Shown: positions 37,213 through 45,571 of the stretch, in pieces
Position numbering within the stretch: position 1 is the first letter of the stretch
Layout of the letters: each line of letters starts with the position of its first letter
From: an uncultured Lachnotalea sp.
GTDB taxonomy: Bacteria; Bacillota; Clostridia; Lachnospirales; Lachnospiraceae
Length of the DNA stretch: 58,047 nucleotides
NCBI GenBank assembly: GCA_948470255.1
Contig: CAOKOS010000010.1
Location: 1-58,047 of the forward strand
Direction of reading: 5' to 3'
Notes under the pieces: generated by a model
Seen by the model: only the letters and a program-made list of their open reading frames with translations
Told to the model about the DNA's origin: nothing
The model's database searches: none
Made by a program: the position numbers and the translations under genes

Positions 37213-38621
37213 GAGGCAGCCTCCGTTTCTGGCGAAATACCGCCGTCTTCCGGGATATCGGCACCTTCCGGAATAGGAGTGGTTTCTCCCTCCGGGACTA
37301 CACCGTCTTCATTTCCGGGAACGACATTTTCCCCATCAGGAGAAATGATATCGTCGCCATCCGGTGAAATGATGTCCTCACCGCCGGAAACCCCGTCGTC
37401 ACCGCCTGCGGGAATCATATCCATGCCACTGTTCATGCCACCCATCATGCCGCCTGTATTCTTCTGGACAGGGACGCCTTTTTTGCAGTCTTCACTGGGC
37501 CATACAATATAATCCGTAGATTTTAAACCGCCTGTGATTTCCCAGGTATCCATCTCTTCATCATAGCCGCCGAGGGTTACAGCGCGTTTTTCCAGCTTAT
37601 CCTCTTCGCCGGCAGCCCACACATAAGGGTCGCCGTCATCCTGGACGATATAGGAGGACATCAGCCACATACCATCTTTTTCTTCCTGTCCCAGGTTGGG
37701 CTCCAGATACACATGCTGCCCCAACATCAGGCCGTCGCTGGAATCTAAAGTCACATAAAAAGGATATTTGGAGGCCTGTTCGCTTCCGCTCCCTTCTGCC
37801 ATCACATAGCCGTTATTCCCCCCGGAAATGGGTTTTTCCGTATCGATGCTTTCTATGGTGCCGGACCAGACGATGGTTTCGTCCACCCGGGAATGGACAA
37901 TGACAGGCATACCGGGATAAATATTTTGCATGTTTTGCTCACTGATGGTGCCTTTGACCCGGTACTTTCCTACGGCGAGGATACTCATGAAGGGCTGCTG
38001 CTCTCCGGTATAATTGTCGAAAGAGGGGGTTTCGTTAATTTCCTGGACGATTCCCGCGATGGTGGAGGCCATCTGGGAGGATTCCAGGGATTTTTTAAGC
38101 CTGTCGATTTCCAGTTCTTTTACTTTGTAATTATATTCTTCCTGTTTGACGTTCATCTGAGCTTCCTGAATCTGAGTGGTGTAGGAAAGCTGTTCGCTGG
38201 AAGGGGCTTTTTTCTTTGCCTTGACCAGTTCGTCAATCTGGGCGTTTATGGTGTCAATACTGTTGGAGATTTTCTCCAGCTCCAGATTTGCCTGCTCCAG
38301 TTTGAGGCTCATATCCTCCGTGTCATATTCAAAGAGAATAGTGCCGACTTCCACCGACTGTCCTTTTTCCACAAAGATCTCTTTCACTGTCTGGTCAGAT
38401 TCCAGTTGGATTTTCAGGGTGTTTTGGGCCTCAACCACGCCGGCAAAACGGTTTTGCGCTCCAAGCCCGGTTCCTGTCAGCATACCGACAGAATCGGCAT
38501 AGAGAGTGATTTCCCCATTTCCTTCGGGGTCGTCTCCTGAAGAGGAAACTTTCCAGACGACCAGCCCTATGACGACGGCAGCCAGAATGATGCAGATGCC
38601 TGCAATGATTTTTTTCTTCAT
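37209..38621 (-). CDS. HlyD/MacA-like adaptor with acidic Gly/Pro-rich tail
   Basis: 470 residues. An N-terminal membrane anchor (~4-26) is followed by a lipoyl half-domain (VKEIFVEKGQSVEVGTILFEYD, ~83-104), a coiled-coil hairpin (~110-190), the second half (IAGIVQEINETPSFDN) and a beta-barrel with VKGTISEQNMQNIYPGMPVIVHSR. The last ~80 residues are a Gly/Asp/Glu/Pro-rich tail with repeated IISPDGDD-like units after GGMMGGMNSGMD, likely exposed on the cell surface. It is first in the export operon, behind TTGGAGGGCAAGT. Confidence 0.9.
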   Translation of the reverse strand: MKKKIIAGICIILAAVVIGLVVWKVSSSGDDPEGNGEITLYADSVGMLTGTGLGAQNRFAGVVEAQNTLKIQLESDQTVKEIFVEKGQSVEVGTILFEYDTEDMSLKLEQANLELEKISNSIDTINAQIDELVKAKKKAPSSEQLSYTTQIQEAQMNVKQEEYNYKVKELEIDRLKKSLESSQMASTIAGIVQEINETPSFDNYTGEQQPFMSILAVGKYRVKGTISEQNMQNIYPGMPVIVHSRVDETIVWSGTIESIDTEKPISGGNNGYVMAEGSGSEQASKYPFYVTLDSSDGLMLGQHVYLEPNLGQEEKDGMWLMSSYIVQDDGDPYVWAAGEEDKLEKRAVTLGGYDEEMDTWEITGGLKSTDYIVWPSEDCKKGVPVQKNTGGMMGGMNSGMDMIPAGGDDGVSGGEDIISPDGDDIISPDGENVVPGNEDGVVPEGETTPIPEGADIPEDGGISPETEAAS

Positions 38622-38644
38622 ACTTGCCCTCCAATTTCTTTGAC

Positions 38645-38673
38645 GTTATATTTAGTTTAACAGATATTGTCAG
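38645..38673 (-). promoter_or_regulatory. promoter of the MacAB-like operon
   Basis: On the minus strand CTGACA (38668-38673), a 17-base spacer and TATAAC (38645-38650), just upstream of the first adaptor gene. Confidence 0.55.
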
Positions 38674-38776
38674 GTATATAAACAGATAAATTCTTAAGAA
38701 TTTTTTACTAAATCTGTATTTTTGTGAGATGCCGCACTTTTTTGACGGAAAACGGTGGGAGAAGGATACGGGAAGA

Positions 38777-38805
38777 TTGCCTTTATGATGAAAAAATGGT
38801 ATGAT
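38777..38805 (+). promoter_or_regulatory. promoter of the S1-domain/alarmone synthetase operon
   Basis: TTGCCT (38777-38782), a 17-base spacer and TATGAT (38800-38805), 34 bases before ATG 38839. It diverges from the exporter promoter. Confidence 0.5.
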
Positions 38806-38838
38806 AATATCATATTATAGAAAACGGAGGGGATACCC

Positions 38839-39750
38839 ATGGAAGAGCGTGTGGAAACAATGGAGGATTATGAAAAGGAGCTGGAAGCTTCCTTTCACAG
38901 GGCGAAAGAAGGAGACGTCCTGACAGGGACGGTGATCGGAGTCGAAGACGATGAGATTACGGTAGACTTACAGTCCTATACGGAAGGAATCATTAAAAAA
39001 GAGCATTTCAGCAACAATCCTGACTGTATTTTGAAGGAAGAAGTGCAGAAAGGGGATGAGATTACGGCAACAGTCATTCAGGCCGACGACGGCCATGGCC
39101 ATGTACTTTTGTCACGTAAAGAAGCAAATGACATGGCAGCCTGGGACAGGATGGAGAAATGCCTGGAAGATAAAAGCGCCATCCAGGTGAAAGTGGATGG
39201 GGTTGTGAAAAGCGGAGTCGTTGCCCACGTGGATGGTATCCGCGGCTTTATCCCAGCTTCAAAGCTGGACGTATCTTATGTGGAAAACTTGGAAGAGTGG
39301 CTTGGGCGGGAGCTTTCGGTGCAGGCGGTTACGGTGGACAGGGAAGCTAAGAAACTGGTGCTTTCTGCAAAGGAACTGGCTTATGCAAAGCAGATGGAAG
39401 AGCGGAAGAAAAAGATCTCTGCCTGTGAAGTGGGGGCAGTTTCTGAAGGTGTAGTGGAAACTATACAGAGTTATGGAGCTTTTGTAAGGCTGGACAATGG
39501 CGTGACCGGGCTTTTGCATGTATCACAGATCAGTGATAAGCGTATCAAAACGCCGGCAGCAGTTTTAAATGAGGGCCAGCGGGTAACGGTAAAAATCACT
39601 GCAGTGAAAGATGGACGTGTGAGCCTTAGTATGAAAGCGCTTCTGGATGTGAGCGAACCGCAGGATACGGAAAGCCACAAAGAGTATGTGGAAGAGGGGA
39701 GGGCAGCCACAAATCTTGGTTCTCTTTTAAAGGGGATAAAACTGGATTGA
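38839..39750 (+). CDS. S1 RNA-binding domain protein (ribosomal protein S1-like)
   Basis: 303 residues with three S1-type OB folds: ~24-95 (GDVLTGTVIGVEDDEITVDL), ~105-175 (VKVDGVVKSGVVAHVDGIRGFIPASKL) and ~193-265 (VGAVSEGVVETIQSYGAFVRLDNGVTGLLHVSQI). Low-GC Firmicutes commonly have such short S1 homologues, which bind mRNA but are not always essential ribosomal proteins. GGAGGGGATACCC precedes ATG 38839. The alarmone synthetase follows 24 bases after the stop. Confidence 0.93.
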   Translation: MEERVETMEDYEKELEASFHRAKEGDVLTGTVIGVEDDEITVDLQSYTEGIIKKEHFSNNPDCILKEEVQKGDEITATVIQADDGHGHVLLSRKEANDMAAWDRMEKCLEDKSAIQVKVDGVVKSGVVAHVDGIRGFIPASKLDVSYVENLEEWLGRELSVQAVTVDREAKKLVLSAKELAYAKQMEERKKKISACEVGAVSEGVVETIQSYGAFVRLDNGVTGLLHVSQISDKRIKTPAAVLNEGQRVTVKITAVKDGRVSLSMKALLDVSEPQDTESHKEYVEEGRAATNLGSLLKGIKLD

Positions 39751-39774
39751 AATTGAATGTCGGGGGAAGGATTT

Positions 39775-40425
39775 ATGGCAATACCAAACTTACCGGAGGA
39801 ATATGACCAGCTGGATCAGTGGAAAACGCTGATGTTTCTCTATAATGCAGCGCTTCAAAAAGTACAGACACGGGTGAATATCCTAAGTGATGAATTCCAC
39901 CATATTAATCATTATAATCCCATCGAACATGTAAAGGCCAGGATTAAGACGCCGGAGAGTATTGTAAAAAAGTTAAAACGTCTGGGGTTTGAGGCTACTA
40001 TAGATAATATGTACCAGGAGCTTCACGATATCGCAGGTATCCGCATTATCTGCTCTTTTACGTCGGACATCTATTATCTGGCGGATGCGATCTCACGGCA
40101 GAATGATATTAAAGTGGAGATGGTGAAGGATTATATCGCAAAACCCAAGCCTAACGGATACCGCAGTTACCATATGGTGATTGTGATGCCGATTTATTTA
40201 TCCAGCGGCCAGGTGGAGATGAGGGTGGAGATTCAGATACGCACCATTGCCATGGATTTCTGGGCCAGCCTGGAGCATAAAATCCATTACAAATTTGAGG
40301 GGGCGGCTCCTGAACATATCCGGGAGGATTTAAAAGAGTGCGCCGATATGGCGGCAAGCCTTGATAGGCGGATGCTGGCGCTCAATGAATCCCTTCAGAA
40401 GGCGGGAGAGGAGAAAAACGGATGA
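39775..40425 (+). CDS. small alarmone synthetase, GTP pyrophosphokinase family (RelQ-like)
   Basis: 216 residues from ATG 39775 behind GGGGGAAGG; an in-frame ATG 39757 lacks a site. The RelA/SpoT synthetase domain is intact: VKARIKTPESIVKKLKR (ATP-binding), ELHDIAGIRIICSF, KPKPNGYRSYHMVIV and EIQIRTIAMDFWASLEHKIHYK. No hydrolase or regulatory (TGS/ACT) domains are present, as in RelQ/RelP small synthetases that make (p)ppGpp from GTP or GDP. The next gene overlaps its stop by four bases. Confidence 0.95.
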   Translation: MAIPNLPEEYDQLDQWKTLMFLYNAALQKVQTRVNILSDEFHHINHYNPIEHVKARIKTPESIVKKLKRLGFEATIDNMYQELHDIAGIRIICSFTSDIYYLADAISRQNDIKVEMVKDYIAKPKPNGYRSYHMVIVMPIYLSSGQVEMRVEIQIRTIAMDFWASLEHKIHYKFEGAAPEHIREDLKECADMAASLDRRMLALNESLQKAGEEKNG

Positions 40426-41282
40426 ACGGATTGAATGTATGGATAGCGGGGGCAAACGGGCAGCTGGGTTCTGCTGTTTACGAGATCCTGTGCCAGGATG
40501 CCAGTATGGGGGTGCTGGCTTCGGATTTGGATGTAGATGTGACAAACCTGGAAACAGTGGCTTCTTTTGCCGACAGGAACCAGCCGGATGTGATCATTAA
40601 CTGTGCGGCGATGACGGATCTGGCAAAGTGTGAACGCGGCGAAGAGCAGGCTTACAGGGTCAATGCCCTGGGGGCGAGGAACCTTTCCATCGCAGCCCGA
40701 AGAACAAATGCGAAGTTGATTCACATTTCCACTGACGATGTATTTGACGGGACGGCAAAGCGCCCGCTGACGGAGTTTGACAAAGTGAATCCTCTCACCG
40801 TATACGGAAAGTCTAAACTGGCAGGGGAAGATTTTGTCAGGGAGCTGGCGCCGCGGCACATGATTGTGAGGAGCTCCTGGATTTACGGGAAGACAAAGAA
40901 CAATTTTGTCAGCTACATTCTGGAAGAGCTTTTGACAGAGGATACGATTTTTGTGCCGGTGGATCAGATCAGTACGCCTACCAGCGCCATAGAACTGGCG
41001 AAATTTATTGTCAAATTAATTGATTCCAATGAATATGGGATTTATCATGCATCCTGCGAAGGGATGTGCAGCCGTTATGAGTTTGCGAAGGAGATCGTGA
41101 GGCTGTCCGGTAGGAAGGTAAACATTGAGCCTCACGCTGCCGGAGAAAATCCGTCCATAGTCAACAGGCCCAGGTATACGCTTTTGGACAATTTTATGCT
41201 GAGGGTATCTGGGATTTATCAGATGCCGGAATGGAAAGAATCCCTGGCTGCTTTTATGGAGGAGAGGAAAAACAGCAAATAG
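40422..41282 (+). CDS. RmlD-like SDR reductase (dTDP-4-dehydrorhamnose reductase family)
   Basis: 286 residues. The NAD(P)-binding motif WIAGANGQLGSAV is at the N-terminus, CAAMTDLAKCE follows near 66, and the catalytic Tyr-Lys pair is in NPLTVYGKSKLAGE with HISTDDVFDG before it. This is the RmlD family that reduces the 4-keto sugar in dTDP-rhamnose synthesis. No other rhamnose genes are nearby, so its substrate could be another nucleotide sugar. It is translationally coupled to the alarmone synthetase. Confidence 0.88.
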   Translation: MNGLNVWIAGANGQLGSAVYEILCQDASMGVLASDLDVDVTNLETVASFADRNQPDVIINCAAMTDLAKCERGEEQAYRVNALGARNLSIAARRTNAKLIHISTDDVFDGTAKRPLTEFDKVNPLTVYGKSKLAGEDFVRELAPRHMIVRSSWIYGKTKNNFVSYILEELLTEDTIFVPVDQISTPTSAIELAKFIVKLIDSNEYGIYHASCEGMCSRYEFAKEIVRLSGRKVNIEPHAAGENPSIVNRPRYTLLDNFMLRVSGIYQMPEWKESLAAFMEERKNSK

Positions 41283-41305
41283 ACGGAAATAGTTTCCCAT
41301 GGTAA

Positions 41306-41347
41306 AAGGGCTGCTTAACAATCTACAGTTTAAGTGGCTCTTTTTTT
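41306..41347 (+). terminator. intrinsic terminator after the RmlD-like gene
   Basis: AAGGGCTGCTTAA pairs (with G-T wobbles) with TTAAGTGGCTCTT, followed by seven T. It ends the S1/alarmone synthetase/RmlD operon. Confidence 0.7.
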
Positions 41348-41404
41348 ATATTCTTTTGTTAGATTCGCCAAAAAACATGCTTTTTTTTGAATGGAATTTG
41401 GGTG

Positions 41405-41433
41405 TTGACAGATGGCGGCTCCTGAGAAATAAT
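41405..41433 (+). promoter_or_regulatory. promoter of gdhA
   Basis: TTGACA (41405-41410), a 17-base spacer and AATAAT (41428-41433), about 80 bases upstream of the start codon. Confidence 0.5.
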
Positions 41434-41512
41434 GAGGGTAGATGGTAACGCTACATGGGGGTGTAGAGGATACCTGATACTATTAAATTCCTTAAAAAGG
41501 AGGATTTTTGTT

Positions 41513-42769
41513 ATGGGAAATTATAATCCTTATGACAACGTACTGGCAGTTGTGGAAAGCGCTGCGAAAGTGCTCGGATACGAAGAGGCTGATTATGAAG
41601 CTCTTAAATATCCGGAGAGAGAACTGAAAGTTGCTGTCCCGGTACAGATGGATGACGGAAGTGTAAAGGTATTCGAGGGCTTCCGGGTACAACATTCCAC
41701 TACCCGCGGGCCGGCCAAGGGCGGTGTGCGTTTCCATCCCAATGTAAACCAGGATGAGGTAAAAGCGCTGGCTGCATGGATGACTTTTAAATGTGCCGTA
41801 GTAAACATTCCTTACGGCGGAGCCAAGGGCGGCGTGGTCTGCGATCCCACCACCTTATCTGAAGGCGAAATGAGAAGGATTACCAGAAGATTTACAGCAA
41901 TGATCGCTCCCATCATCGGACCGGATCAGGATGTTCCCGCTCCCGATGTAGGAACCAATCCCAAGGTTATGGGCTGGATGATGGATACATACAGTATGCT
42001 GAAGGGACACTGCGTACCTGGCGTTGTCACCGGCAAGCCCATTGAGATCGGCGGAGCTTTAGGCCGCAGCGAGGCAACTGGCCGCGGTGTTATGATTACA
42101 ACAAAGAACACTCTTGAAAAACTTGGCATGGAAATGGCTGGAACCACTGTAGTGGTACAGGGTATGGGTAATGTAGGAAGCATTTCTGCGAAACTGCTCC
42201 ATGCAGAAGGCATGAAGGTGATCGGTGTCAGCGATGTTTCCGGTGGAATCACCTGCAAGGACGGCCTGGACATTCCCGGTATCCTGGAATATTTGGCAAC
42301 GCCGAAGGCGCTGTTGAAAGATTACAACGCTCCTGGCGTAGAGCACATCACCAATGATGAGCTTTTGACCCTGGAGACGACAGTTCTGGTGCCTGCAGCT
42401 TTGGAAAACCAGATCCGCAAGGACAATGCCGATAAACTCAACTGCAAGATTATCGTAGAAGCAGCCAACGGCCCCACCACCGTAGAGGGAGATGCGATCC
42501 TTAAAGAGAGAGGGATCCTCCTGATTCCCGATATCCTTGCCAACGCAGGCGGCGTGGTAGTATCTTACTTTGAGTGGGTACAGAACATCCAGTCTATGTA
42601 CTGGACTGAAGAAGATGTCAACAAGAGACTGAAAGAGATCATGGACCGTGCTTTCGAGTCTGTATGGAACATTGCAAAAGAAAAAGGCGTAGAACCTAGA
42701 ATCGGCGCTTACCTGATTGCAATCAAGAGAAATGTTGACGCCAAGAAGCTGAGAGGCATCTGGCCGTAA
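41513..42769 (+). CDS. gdhA: glutamate dehydrogenase (hexameric)
   Basis: 418 residues from ATG 41513 behind AAAAAGGAGG; a 27-codon upstream extension lacks a site. The catalytic region reads RGPAKGGVRFHPNV...MTFKCAVVNIPYGGAKGGVVCDP, with the active-site Lys in the GGAKGG motif. The Rossmann domain has VVVQGMGNVGSISAKLL. Length and sequence fit the catabolic-type small hexameric enzyme interconverting glutamate and 2-oxoglutarate plus ammonia. Coenzyme preference cannot be fixed by eye. It is a single-gene unit with its own promoter and terminator. Confidence 0.97.
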   Translation: MGNYNPYDNVLAVVESAAKVLGYEEADYEALKYPERELKVAVPVQMDDGSVKVFEGFRVQHSTTRGPAKGGVRFHPNVNQDEVKALAAWMTFKCAVVNIPYGGAKGGVVCDPTTLSEGEMRRITRRFTAMIAPIIGPDQDVPAPDVGTNPKVMGWMMDTYSMLKGHCVPGVVTGKPIEIGGALGRSEATGRGVMITTKNTLEKLGMEMAGTTVVVQGMGNVGSISAKLLHAEGMKVIGVSDVSGGITCKDGLDIPGILEYLATPKALLKDYNAPGVEHITNDELLTLETTVLVPAALENQIRKDNADKLNCKIIVEAANGPTTVEGDAILKERGILLIPDILANAGGVVVSYFEWVQNIQSMYWTEEDVNKRLKEIMDRAFESVWNIAKEKGVEPRIGAYLIAIKRNVDAKKLRGIWP

Positions 42770-42780
42770 GAGATTAAAAA

Positions 42781-42806
42781 AAGAGTTCCCTCGGGAACTC
42801 TTTTTT
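42781..42806 (+). terminator. intrinsic terminator after gdhA
   Basis: AAGAGTTCCC and GGGAACTC form a perfect stem around a TC loop, followed by six T; flanking A and T runs would let it act in both directions. Confidence 0.88.
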
Positions 42807-42807
42807 G

Positions 42808-42862
42808 CTTTATAGGAAGCGTTATAAAGTAAAAACGCTCCGCGAGGATTGCACTGCGGCGG
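42808..42862. repeat. partial copy of the CTTTATAGG palindromic repeat
   Basis: CTTTATAGG, TATAAAGTAAAAACGCTCCGC and GAGGATTGCACTGCGGCGG match the first half of units in the 1473-2300 array, stopping at the end of the dipeptide epimerase gene. Confidence 0.8.
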
Positions 42863-42864
42863 TG

Positions 42865-43965
42865 TTAAAAGTCTATGTATGTGAGCTTTCCAGATTCAAT
42901 CCCCTGGATCCCAAGTCCCGGCGCTTCTGATACAGTAATTATTTTTTCGTCAAACACCGCGCCGCCGATAATAGGGTCTTCTTTGCAGAGGACTGGCCCG
43001 TCCAGGTCAATTCTGGTGATGATTTTTTTTGCACAGGCAAGTTCTACCGCTGCATTGACAGAGATTTTTGCTTCCAGCATACAGCCAATCATACATTCCA
43101 CTCCGTAGATTTCCGCCGCTGCTGCGATTTTCAGGGCGTTGTACAGGCCACCGCATTTCATCAGCTTGATGTTGATTAAATCTGCCGCCCGCATTTCCAT
43201 GATTTTTACGGCGTCCTCCGGGGAGAATACGCTTTCATCTGCAAGAACCGGCACGTAACTGTGCTGCGTCACATATTTTAAACCTTCAAAATCGTGGGCG
43301 CGCACAGGCTGTTCCACAAATTCGATCTGAAGCCCCTGCTCCTGCATCTGATTCAGGATTCGGACTGCTTCCTTGGGCTGCCATGCCTGGTTGGCATCGA
43401 TTCGGATACAGACATCTTTTCCGGCAGCCTGACGGACGGCTAAAAGCCGCTCCACATCCAGGGCCGGATTTACCCCCACCTTTACCTTTAGGCAGTCGTA
43501 GCCCCGGCGGACGGCGTCTTTGGCGTCCCGGGCCATCTCCTCAGGGGAATTGACACTGATGGTGATATCGGTGACAATGCTTTTCCTGGCGCCTCCCAGC
43601 AGCTTATATACGGGAACATGATAAAGCTGTCCATATAAATCCCACAGGGCCATATCTACTGCAGCTTTGGCGCTTGTATTTTTTACCACACAGGACTGCA
43701 CTGTCTGCAGTACGTCTTCAAAATCATCCACATCCCTGCCCATCAGGCTTTTTGCGATATGATCTTTGATTGCGCCGATGATGGCCCCTGTCGTGTCCCC
43801 GGTGATTGCGCCTGTGGGCGGCGCTTCACCATAGCCGATGGCTCCGGTATCTGTGTGGACTTCCACAATTACATCCTCTACACTGTCAACGCTGCGCAGG
43901 GCTGTTTTAAAAGGAACCCGCAGTGGAACGGAAATTTTTCCCAACCTGATTTCTGTAATTTTCAT
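42865..43965 (-). CDS. dipeptide epimerase (enolase superfamily, L-Ala-D/L-Glu epimerase-like)
   Basis: 366 residues from ATG 43965 behind TGGAGGCAACAC; a longer start lacks a site. The enolase-superfamily catalytic set is complete: KVKVG (Lys pair), IRIDANQAW, EFVEQPV, VLADESVF and the Lys in NIKLMKCGG. The MLE-subgroup fold with these residues and the dipeptidase neighbour points to the L-Ala-D/L-Glu epimerase group used in murein peptide recycling. The dipeptidase gene lies 63 bases upstream in the same direction. Confidence 0.88.
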   Translation of the reverse strand: MKITEIRLGKISVPLRVPFKTALRSVDSVEDVIVEVHTDTGAIGYGEAPPTGAITGDTTGAIIGAIKDHIAKSLMGRDVDDFEDVLQTVQSCVVKNTSAKAAVDMALWDLYGQLYHVPVYKLLGGARKSIVTDITISVNSPEEMARDAKDAVRRGYDCLKVKVGVNPALDVERLLAVRQAAGKDVCIRIDANQAWQPKEAVRILNQMQEQGLQIEFVEQPVRAHDFEGLKYVTQHSYVPVLADESVFSPEDAVKIMEMRAADLINIKLMKCGGLYNALKIAAAAEIYGVECMIGCMLEAKISVNAAVELACAKKIITRIDLDGPVLCKEDPIIGGAVFDEKIITVSEAPGLGIQGIESGKLTYIDF

Positions 43966-44028
43966 GTGTTGCCTCCATTTTTTCTTTTTTGACTTTTCCT
44001 GTTTTTTGTAAAGGGCTGTCATTCCTGC

Positions 44029-45396
44029 TTAGTCTGCCGTAGCCAGTTCTACCATGGCCGCGGCGATTATTTTTGCATTTTCCATTAAACGGCTGATGGT
44101 GATATATTCGTTGGGGCGATGCTCCGTTACTTCATCCCCGGGGAAAATGGGGCCAAAGGCCAGGATACCTGGAATAGCTTTTGCATAAGTGCCGCCTCCG
44201 ATGGATTTTGGCGCCGACAGATCACCGGTGGCCTGGCGGTAAACTTTTAAGAGGGACTGCACCAGTGCTGAATCCTCTGGAATATAAAGCTTCTGTTTAT
44301 GCAGATGGGCGGTCCGGTTCCAGCCGGCCTCTTCAAAAGCATGCTGAATCTTCGGCTGGCAGTCTGCGGCTTCAAAGGTGACGGGGTAACGGTAGTTTAA
44401 TTTCACGCCGATCTTCTTTTCATCACCGAAAAGAATTCCCATGTTAAAAGTCATATTGCCGGAAATTTCATCCTTCAGGTCAGCTCCTAAATTGGTTCCA
44501 AAGCAGTCCATACCAATCTTTTTTGCCAGAAAGGAAAAACTCTGTGCCGCATCTCCTACAAAAGGAAGCCTGTCCAGATAGAGGGCCAGCCGGCCAATGG
44601 CATTTTCCCCCTCCTCGGGATGGCTGCCGTGGGCGGATACTCCCCGGGCCTCAATGCGCCAGCCGCCAGTGATTTTGGTGACTTGGATTTTTTCTGCTTC
44701 CGGCGGCTCATACCCTTCCGGCCCAGCCACTTCAGCCACGGCAAAATCCGGCGCTACATTTCCGGCCACGCCGCCTTCCAGCCGTATTACCCGGAAGTCC
44801 CCTGACTGTTCCATGGAACGTTCATAAGTTTCATTGATAATTCCCTTTTCCCCGTTGATCAGGGGATATTCGCCATCGGGGGTGAAACCGGATGCCGGGA
44901 TTTCCCCGCCATGGGCCAGATAATATTTCATATCTGCGGCTCCTGTCTCTTCATTGGTGCCAAGGAGAATACGGATTCGCCGTTTCAGGGGGATTTTTGC
45001 ATCCCGGATGGCCTTCAGGGCAAAAAGGCTTGCCACCACAGGCCCTTTGTCATCAATGACGCCGCGCCCGATGATGCGGTCCCCTATGATTTGTGCTTCA
45101 TAGGGAGGCGTTTTCCAGCCGTCTGCCTCCGGTACCACATCCAGGTGTCCCAGGACCGCCACCATTTCCTCACCGCTGCCATATTCACACCAGCCTACGA
45201 TATCATCCATGTTAACAGCTTCAAATCCCAGTTCGCGTCCAATCTGCAGGGCCTCTTTCAGACACCTTTGCACGTCGAGGCCGAAGGGGGTCCCTCCTTC
45301 CCCGGGATTTTCCACACTGCGGATGGCCACCAGCCGCTTTAGCGCTGCTATAAGTTCCGGCTGCATGGAGTCTAGCCTTTTCGGTATGGTATTCAT
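44029..45396 (-). CDS. PepV-like dipeptidase (M20 family, Sapep)
   Basis: 455 residues from ATG 45396 behind AAAGGCAGGG. The M20 metallopeptidase motifs are AVLGHLDVVPEADGW (His and Asp), GRGVIDDKGPVVAS (bridging Asp) and GTNEETGAADMKYY (catalytic Glu and metal Glu), with a large inserted lid domain, as in PepV/Sapep dipeptidases that split a broad range of dipeptides. It is the first gene of a two-gene unit with the dipeptide epimerase, divergent from the DUF819 carrier. Confidence 0.92.
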   Translation of the reverse strand: MNTIPKRLDSMQPELIAALKRLVAIRSVENPGEGGTPFGLDVQRCLKEALQIGRELGFEAVNMDDIVGWCEYGSGEEMVAVLGHLDVVPEADGWKTPPYEAQIIGDRIIGRGVIDDKGPVVASLFALKAIRDAKIPLKRRIRILLGTNEETGAADMKYYLAHGGEIPASGFTPDGEYPLINGEKGIINETYERSMEQSGDFRVIRLEGGVAGNVAPDFAVAEVAGPEGYEPPEAEKIQVTKITGGWRIEARGVSAHGSHPEEGENAIGRLALYLDRLPFVGDAAQSFSFLAKKIGMDCFGTNLGADLKDEISGNMTFNMGILFGDEKKIGVKLNYRYPVTFEAADCQPKIQHAFEEAGWNRTAHLHKQKLYIPEDSALVQSLLKVYRQATGDLSAPKSIGGGTYAKAIPGILAFGPIFPGDEVTEHRPNEYITISRLMENAKIIAAAMVELATAD

Positions 45397-45495
45397 TTTT
45401 ATCCCTGCCTTTCTAAACGTTTTTAATAATTTTACCACAAATATATGGATTTTTATGCATTTTTTATACTTTTTTATATTTTTTTCAAATAATCA

Positions 45496-45524
45496 TTGTA
45501 ATAGAGTTGTTAAATTGTTATAAT
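45496..45524 (+). promoter_or_regulatory. promoter of the DUF819 carrier gene
   Basis: TTGTAA (45496-45501), a 17-base spacer and TATAAT (45519-45524) in a very AT-rich stretch between divergent genes. Confidence 0.6.
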
Positions 45525-45571
45525 AAATCCGATTAATAAAACTATAGAATTGTAGAAAAAGGAGGAAGTTC

